The notes under the pieces: model-generated
What the model saw: only the letters and a program-made list of their open reading frames with translations
Databases searched by the model: none
Told to the model about the DNA's origin: nothing
Program-made: the position numbers and the translations under genes
Source: Lachnospiraceae bacterium
GTDB taxonomy: Bacteria > Bacillota > Clostridia > Lachnospirales > Lachnospiraceae
Length of the DNA stretch: 49,317 nt
Assembly (NCBI GenBank): GCA_029226225.1
Contig: JAQXXU010000070.1
Location: 1-49,317, forward strand
Reading direction: 5' to 3'
In this document: positions 45,714-49,317 of the stretch, piece after piece
Position numbering within the stretch: the stretch's first letter is position 1
Layout of the letters: each line of letters opens with the position of its first letter

Positions 45714-46571
45714 TTGGAAGCTTTAATTTATATCATAGTTTTTATCATAGGCTCGTGCGTCGGGTCATTTCTTAATGTGCTGATTTTCAGGATACCGAAG
45801 CATGAGGGTTTCGTAAAAGGCAGAAGTCATTGCATGAGCTGCGGACATGAGCTTGCCTGGTACGACATGTGGCCGGTGTTTTCGTATATTTTTCTAAGAG
45901 GAAGATGCAGATACTGCGGGGCAAAGCTATCAAAGCAGTACCCTGTCATCGAGGCGCTTAACGGCCTTCTGTGGTGCCTTGTGATGGAGCAGTACGGCAT
46001 TTCGATGATGGGAATCCTGACAGCGGCTCTACTGTCTGCGCTTATAGTCATAAGTGTGATTGATGGCAGGACCAGGGAAATCCCAGTCGGGATAAATATA
46101 TTCATCCTGATCCTTGGCATCATAAGGGTTATATCAGAACTTTTCGCTGTGGCGGAGGACTGCCGGAATTCTTACAGCTTTTTCTATGAGACGATTTTGG
46201 ACGAATACAGTCCGATCGATGATATTTTTTCACAGACGATCACTATAAAGCAGATACTTATCTCGCATGCGCTGGGGCTTGTGGTTGTGGCAGGAGTTCT
46301 TCTTCTGATACTTCTGATAAGCGGCGGCGCGGCAATAGGTGGAGGAGATGTAAAGCTGATGGCGGCTGCCGGACTGTTTTTAGGACTGCGGCTTACTGTC
46401 GTGGCATTTTTCTTAGGATGCATAATCGGGGCAGTCATTCACCTGCTCAGAATGGCAGCTTTTCATGCCGGAAGAGATCTGGCGATGGCACCGTACCTGT
46501 CGATTGGGATCGGAGTCATGGCACTTTACGGAAGCGATATATTAAGGGCTTATGTCAGCCTATTATCATAG
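45714..46571 (+). CDS. Prepilin peptidase (type IV leader peptidase)
   Basis: This 285-residue inner-membrane aspartyl protease cleaves and usually N-methylates type IV prepilins. GSCVGSFLNVLIFRIP opens the protein. The two CxxC pairs of the methylase domain are C40/C43 and C65/C68. The catalytic aspartates are D117 (SVIDGRTREIP) and D212 (GGGDVKLMAA). About eight helices are present. The start is TTG at 45714; no upstream in-frame start fits, and there is no visible ribosome binding site. An insert at about 145-180 lies between helices. It heads the pilus cluster that follows. Confidence 0.9.
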   Translation: MEALIYIIVFIIGSCVGSFLNVLIFRIPKHEGFVKGRSHCMSCGHELAWYDMWPVFSYIFLRGRCRYCGAKLSKQYPVIEALNGLLWCLVMEQYGISMMGILTAALLSALIVISVIDGRTREIPVGINIFILILGIIRVISELFAVAEDCRNSYSFFYETILDEYSPIDDIFSQTITIKQILISHALGLVVVAGVLLLILLISGGAAIGGGDVKLMAAAGLFLGLRLTVVAFFLGCIIGAVIHLLRMAAFHAGRDLAMAPYLSIGIGVMALYGSDILRAYVSLLS

Positions 46572-46585
46572 AAGGGATTAAAAAA

Positions 46586-48295
46586 ATGGCACAGGTAATC
46601 AATCTACAGACAGGTGACAGAGTGTCTATGGTCTGCCGTGCGACAAAGCGTGGAAACGGCGTAGCGATTGGCGAGCATTTCGTATTTGCGACACCGATTG
46701 GCTGCGTTTCGGACGGTATGATCGCAGATCCGGACACATACGCAAAGATACTGACCCAGGAGCTTAACAACCATGGTCTCAAGAACGTATCTGATGTAAA
46801 CGTATCACTTGCTTCGGGAAAAATCGCGACACGTGAAGTCTCGCTTCCGAAGATAAAGGACAAACAGCTCGCTTCGATGATAAAGTCGAATGCAGACGAT
46901 TATTTCCCGGTTGATATGTCGCAGTACAAGCTGGCATACTGTGTGATAGGTGATGAGGATGCTGCTGCAAAAGAGAAGACCTCAGATAAAGCACCTGGCA
47001 GAAAATCAGAGACACAGAAGGTGCTGATAGAAGCAGCACCGAAGGAAGTATTAAATTCCTATGTGTCACTTTCGCAGAAAGCACTTTTTCATATAAAAAC
47101 CATAGACTCATCCCAGAATGCCCTCTATCAGGCTCTGAAATCTGTCAAAATAAAGGGAACCGTGATGTATGTGGATATAGATTCCGTGCGCATGGACTGC
47201 CTGTTCTTAAAGGATGGAGCCTATGTGATGCAGAGGTCATTTACCTATGGTGGCGACGAGATGATCTACCCGTACATCGAGAGACAGGGCATGACAGAGG
47301 AAAACTATTTCGAAGCCTTCACAGAACTTACGGCTCCGGGAAAGAGCTCCATAGAAAAAGACTTAGCAGAAGACCTCTTAAGCCGCTGCGTAAGCTCCAT
47401 CACCAGAGCTGCTGATTACCTGAGGACCACGAGAAATCTTCAGGTGGATGGTATTGTGCTTTTAGGAACCTGTGCCCATCTGCCTTTCCTCAGAGAATCC
47501 ATCCAGGAGCAGTCCGGCATAGACGTAGCCTTCATCGAGAACATAAAGGAAACGGCACAGCTTGTAAACGGTTCCGCAGACGTGGCCAGATTCTTAAGCT
47601 GCGCAGCCTGCATCGTGGATTCGATAAATCTGACACCAGATGCATACCTCTCAAACAAAGCGAAGAAAGGCTTTACCTTCGGAGGCGGAGACGACTCATA
47701 CACAGTGCCTGTCATCATAGCGGTAGTGCTGGTGGCTGTCGGCGTAGTATTAAGCCTTATGTCAGTGCTTGGATATCTAAGCAAAAAGCAGGAACTGGCA
47801 GAAATACAGAAAGAGATGGCGCAGCTTGAGCCGGCAAAGGAAGCCTACGATGCTTATGTGGCTTATCAGAAGAATTCAGATTCTCTTGACATCATAAAAA
47901 AAGACGCCGAGGGAAATAATAAAAAGCTCCGTAAATTTTTCGAAGAGATTGAAGCAAACATGCCTTCTGACCTTTTGACACTTAACGCCCAGTGCAACGC
48001 GGCTACAGTGACACTTAACTGCCAGTGCCAGGATTTGGACAGCGTGGCAAACGTGATCAGTGCCTTCAGAAAGTTCGACTCGATAAAGGTGACAGATGTA
48101 TCTGTTCCTACGATAACGCTTGACGAATCAGACAGCGGTGAAAAGACTGAGAGCTTCACGGTTACGGCGACGCTTGCGCCGGATGGCTCTACAGCAAATC
48201 CTGATAAGAAATCATCCGATGCATCAGATTCTTCTTCAGAAAGCAGCAGTACTACAGAAAGCACTACCACCACTTCAGAGGAAAATGCACAGTAA
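46586..48295 (+). CDS. PilM-PilN fusion protein, type IV pilus assembly
   Basis: This is a 569-residue protein. Residues of about 1-355 match the actin-like PilM/FtsA fold (SLASGKIATREVSLPKIKDK, MYVDIDSVRMDCLF, ILLGTCAHLPFL-like strand). One transmembrane helix at about 372-397 (PVIIAVVLVAVGVVLSLMSVL) follows. A PilN-like periplasm-side coiled coil and alpha/beta domain come next, and then a Ser/Thr-rich tail. PilM and PilN are separate proteins in most systems, where the PilN N-terminus docks into PilM. Here they are one chain, so docking is intramolecular. AGAAGGGAT lies before the ATG at 46586; the longer open frame from 46418 overlaps the peptidase gene. pilO follows. The fusion is inferred from domain order by eye. 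Confidence 0.82.
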   Translation: MAQVINLQTGDRVSMVCRATKRGNGVAIGEHFVFATPIGCVSDGMIADPDTYAKILTQELNNHGLKNVSDVNVSLASGKIATREVSLPKIKDKQLASMIKSNADDYFPVDMSQYKLAYCVIGDEDAAAKEKTSDKAPGRKSETQKVLIEAAPKEVLNSYVSLSQKALFHIKTIDSSQNALYQALKSVKIKGTVMYVDIDSVRMDCLFLKDGAYVMQRSFTYGGDEMIYPYIERQGMTEENYFEAFTELTAPGKSSIEKDLAEDLLSRCVSSITRAADYLRTTRNLQVDGIVLLGTCAHLPFLRESIQEQSGIDVAFIENIKETAQLVNGSADVARFLSCAACIVDSINLTPDAYLSNKAKKGFTFGGGDDSYTVPVIIAVVLVAVGVVLSLMSVLGYLSKKQELAEIQKEMAQLEPAKEAYDAYVAYQKNSDSLDIIKKDAEGNNKKLRKFFEEIEANMPSDLLTLNAQCNAATVTLNCQCQDLDSVANVISAFRKFDSIKVTDVSVPTITLDESDSGEKTESFTVTATLAPDGSTANPDKKSSDASDSSSESSSTTESTTTTSEENAQ

Positions 48296-48310
48296 AGGAG
48301 GGGATATCAG

Positions 48311-48985
48311 ATGAAAATGCAGTTACAGAAAAAAGATATAAAGCTGATCATAGTAATGGTCGGTGTACTGATCCTCGTCATCGCCTACTTCGTGGTCTAT
48401 AGAAACTACGATCAGCAGACACAGGACCTGCAGTCACAGATCGACACGCTCCAGCCCGAACTGAAGCAGCTCAGGGAATACGATGAGCACAAGCAGGAGT
48501 ACATCGATGGCACAAATGCCTGCAAAGAGAATATGAAGTCTGTCATGTCATCTCTTCCTACATCTATCTGGACAGAAGACCAGATAATGCTGGCCAGAAG
48601 AATGGAAGAGGACTTAGACATCACCGATACGAGTGAGTCGTTTACTGATCCGGTCGTGGTGACACAGTTCAAAGGAACTCCGATTGATGACATAGATAAC
48701 TATTCGGATCAGGTGGACATGACCTCGAACAAGTACCAGATGACCCTGGCAGCCGACATGGATTATACGCAGTTTAAGGACTTCCTTGACTACATCTATG
48801 ATGAGCCTACGATGACAGGACTTGATTCGGTGACTATGACGTACGACGCAGAAAAAACTGACCTGAACGTATCTGCAGTCATAAACCAGTACACTCTTTC
48901 CTATCAGGATGCGCCTGAAGAACAGCATTCGGTACCTGAGGTATCAAAGGGAGTAAAGGATCCGTTCGGCACATACACGAACTGA
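48311..48985 (+). CDS. pilO: PilO-like type IV pilus assembly protein
   Basis: This 224-residue protein has a short basic N-terminus and one transmembrane helix (about 12-30, IIVMVGVLILVIAYFVVY). A coiled-coil stretch (QQTQDLQSQIDTLQPELKQL) and a small alpha/beta domain follow, the PilO layout. PilO dimerises with the PilN part of the alignment complex, here encoded just upstream in the fusion. AAAGGAGG precedes the ATG. The PilO domain is weakly conserved, so the call rests on topology, size and gene order. Confidence 0.75.
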   Translation: MKMQLQKKDIKLIIVMVGVLILVIAYFVVYRNYDQQTQDLQSQIDTLQPELKQLREYDEHKQEYIDGTNACKENMKSVMSSLPTSIWTEDQIMLARRMEEDLDITDTSESFTDPVVVTQFKGTPIDDIDNYSDQVDMTSNKYQMTLAADMDYTQFKDFLDYIYDEPTMTGLDSVTMTYDAEKTDLNVSAVINQYTLSYQDAPEEQHSVPEVSKGVKDPFGTYTN

Positions 48986-49005
48986 ATGATCATACGGAGG
49001 AGCTA

Positions 49006-49317
49006 ATGCTTAAGTCTTTAAAAAGAAAATTTCATAATGCTTTACACGACGACAGCGGCGCCTCCCTGCTGGAGCTGATCATCGCCGTTACCATACTTGC
49101 GATAGTCACAGCTCCGCTTCTTAATACTTTTGTGGTCTCGGCAAAGCTGAACTCAAAGGCAAGGACGATGGGACTTGAGACGAATGCTGCGACGAGCATC
49201 TATGAGAAGATCAAAGGCTCGAATGCTTCCGATATAGTTTCATCAGAAGAAGATGGAAGTGTAAAAAAGGAGCAGACAGAGAAGCTCGGTAAACTCTTCG
49301 GAGCAGACAGTGTGGCT
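49006..49317 (+). CDS. Type IV pilin-like protein (prepilin N-terminal motif), 3' truncated
   Basis: The first 104 codons are present; the gene runs out of the window. A basic leader of 18 residues ends in SG, followed by ASLLELIIAVTILAIVTAPLL. This is the class III/IV prepilin motif with Glu at position +5, the signal cut by the prepilin peptidase encoded 2.4 kb upstream. Cleavage is expected after G18. GGAGGAG lies three bases before the ATG. Whether it is the major pilin, a minor pilin or a pseudopilin of a secretion system cannot be told from this fragment. Confidence 0.85.
   Translation, partial: MLKSLKRKFHNALHDDSGASLLELIIAVTILAIVTAPLLNTFVVSAKLNSKARTMGLETNAATSIYEKIKGSNASDIVSSEEDGSVKKEQTEKLGKLFGADSVA

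Noticed and set aside
46418-46585. N-terminal extension of the PilM-PilN gene
   Set aside because: It overlaps the prepilin peptidase coding region out of frame. The ATG at 46586 follows a good ribosome site.

Overview
The window looks like a chromosome segment from a Gram-positive, strictly anaerobic clostridium, most like a Lachnospiraceae member. This is inferred from gene content: a Rex redox repressor, formate-tetrahydrofolate ligase with FolD, the DapL diaminopimelate route, a SpoIIIE/FtsK translocase, a phoH-[pgpH]-ybeY block, MMPL plus heptad-repeat export genes, and AGGAGG-type ribosome binding sites. It is almost entirely coding. The longest gene-free gap is about 225 bp (9568-9792). 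No tRNA, rRNA, CRISPR array, insertion sequence, prophage or riboswitch was seen.

Layout. 1-2514: the end of a PPOX-family gene, a flavin reductase, and gdhA with a strong promoter and an odd leader. 2601-5922: the TldD/TldE peptidase pair followed by an RNase HI, each translationally coupled to the next. 6040-7059 (minus): a secreted Big2-domain protein. 7203-9567: tyrA-aroA. 9568-9705: a very long palindrome. 9730-19654: one apparent operon from a near-consensus promoter, leuS-icd-ABC-F-rex-coiled-coil protein-nnrD-alr-CBS protein. 19638-34687: a second long unit, yebC-glgA-ftsK-fhs-folD-TPR protein-phoH-degenerate pgpH-ybeY-flippase-FAD oxidoreductase-miaA. 34744-35307: an isolated Uma2-family gene. 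35482-40083: an MMPL transporter with a secreted heptad-repeat protein. 40144-43060: a eukaryote-type hisA, dapF and dapL. 43094-45581: a minus-strand metallophosphoesterase, then an EamA transporter and a GNAT acetyltransferase. 45714-49317: the start of a type IV pilus cluster (prepilin peptidase, PilM-PilN fusion, PilO, pseudopilin) that runs off the end.

How the genes fit together. Most are housekeeping: glutamate, aromatic, lysine/DAP and one-carbon metabolism, cell-wall precursors (alr, dapF, dapL, a lipid-linked flippase), RNA maturation (ybeY, miaA, leuS), and chromosome segregation. NAD(P)H status links rex and nnrD in one operon.

The points most worth following up are these. A PgpH-like protein sits in the usual pgpH slot but has lost the HD metal ligands and the extracellular domain. 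A 138-bp rod-like palindrome lies directly behind aroA. A terminator fused to a promoter would make the hisA transcript essentially leaderless. The MMPL/heptad-repeat pair is of unknown substrate. PilM and PilN are fused, in a cluster whose first gene starts with TTG and has no visible Shine-Dalgarno sequence. I did not find one clearly new defence-type or mobile system.
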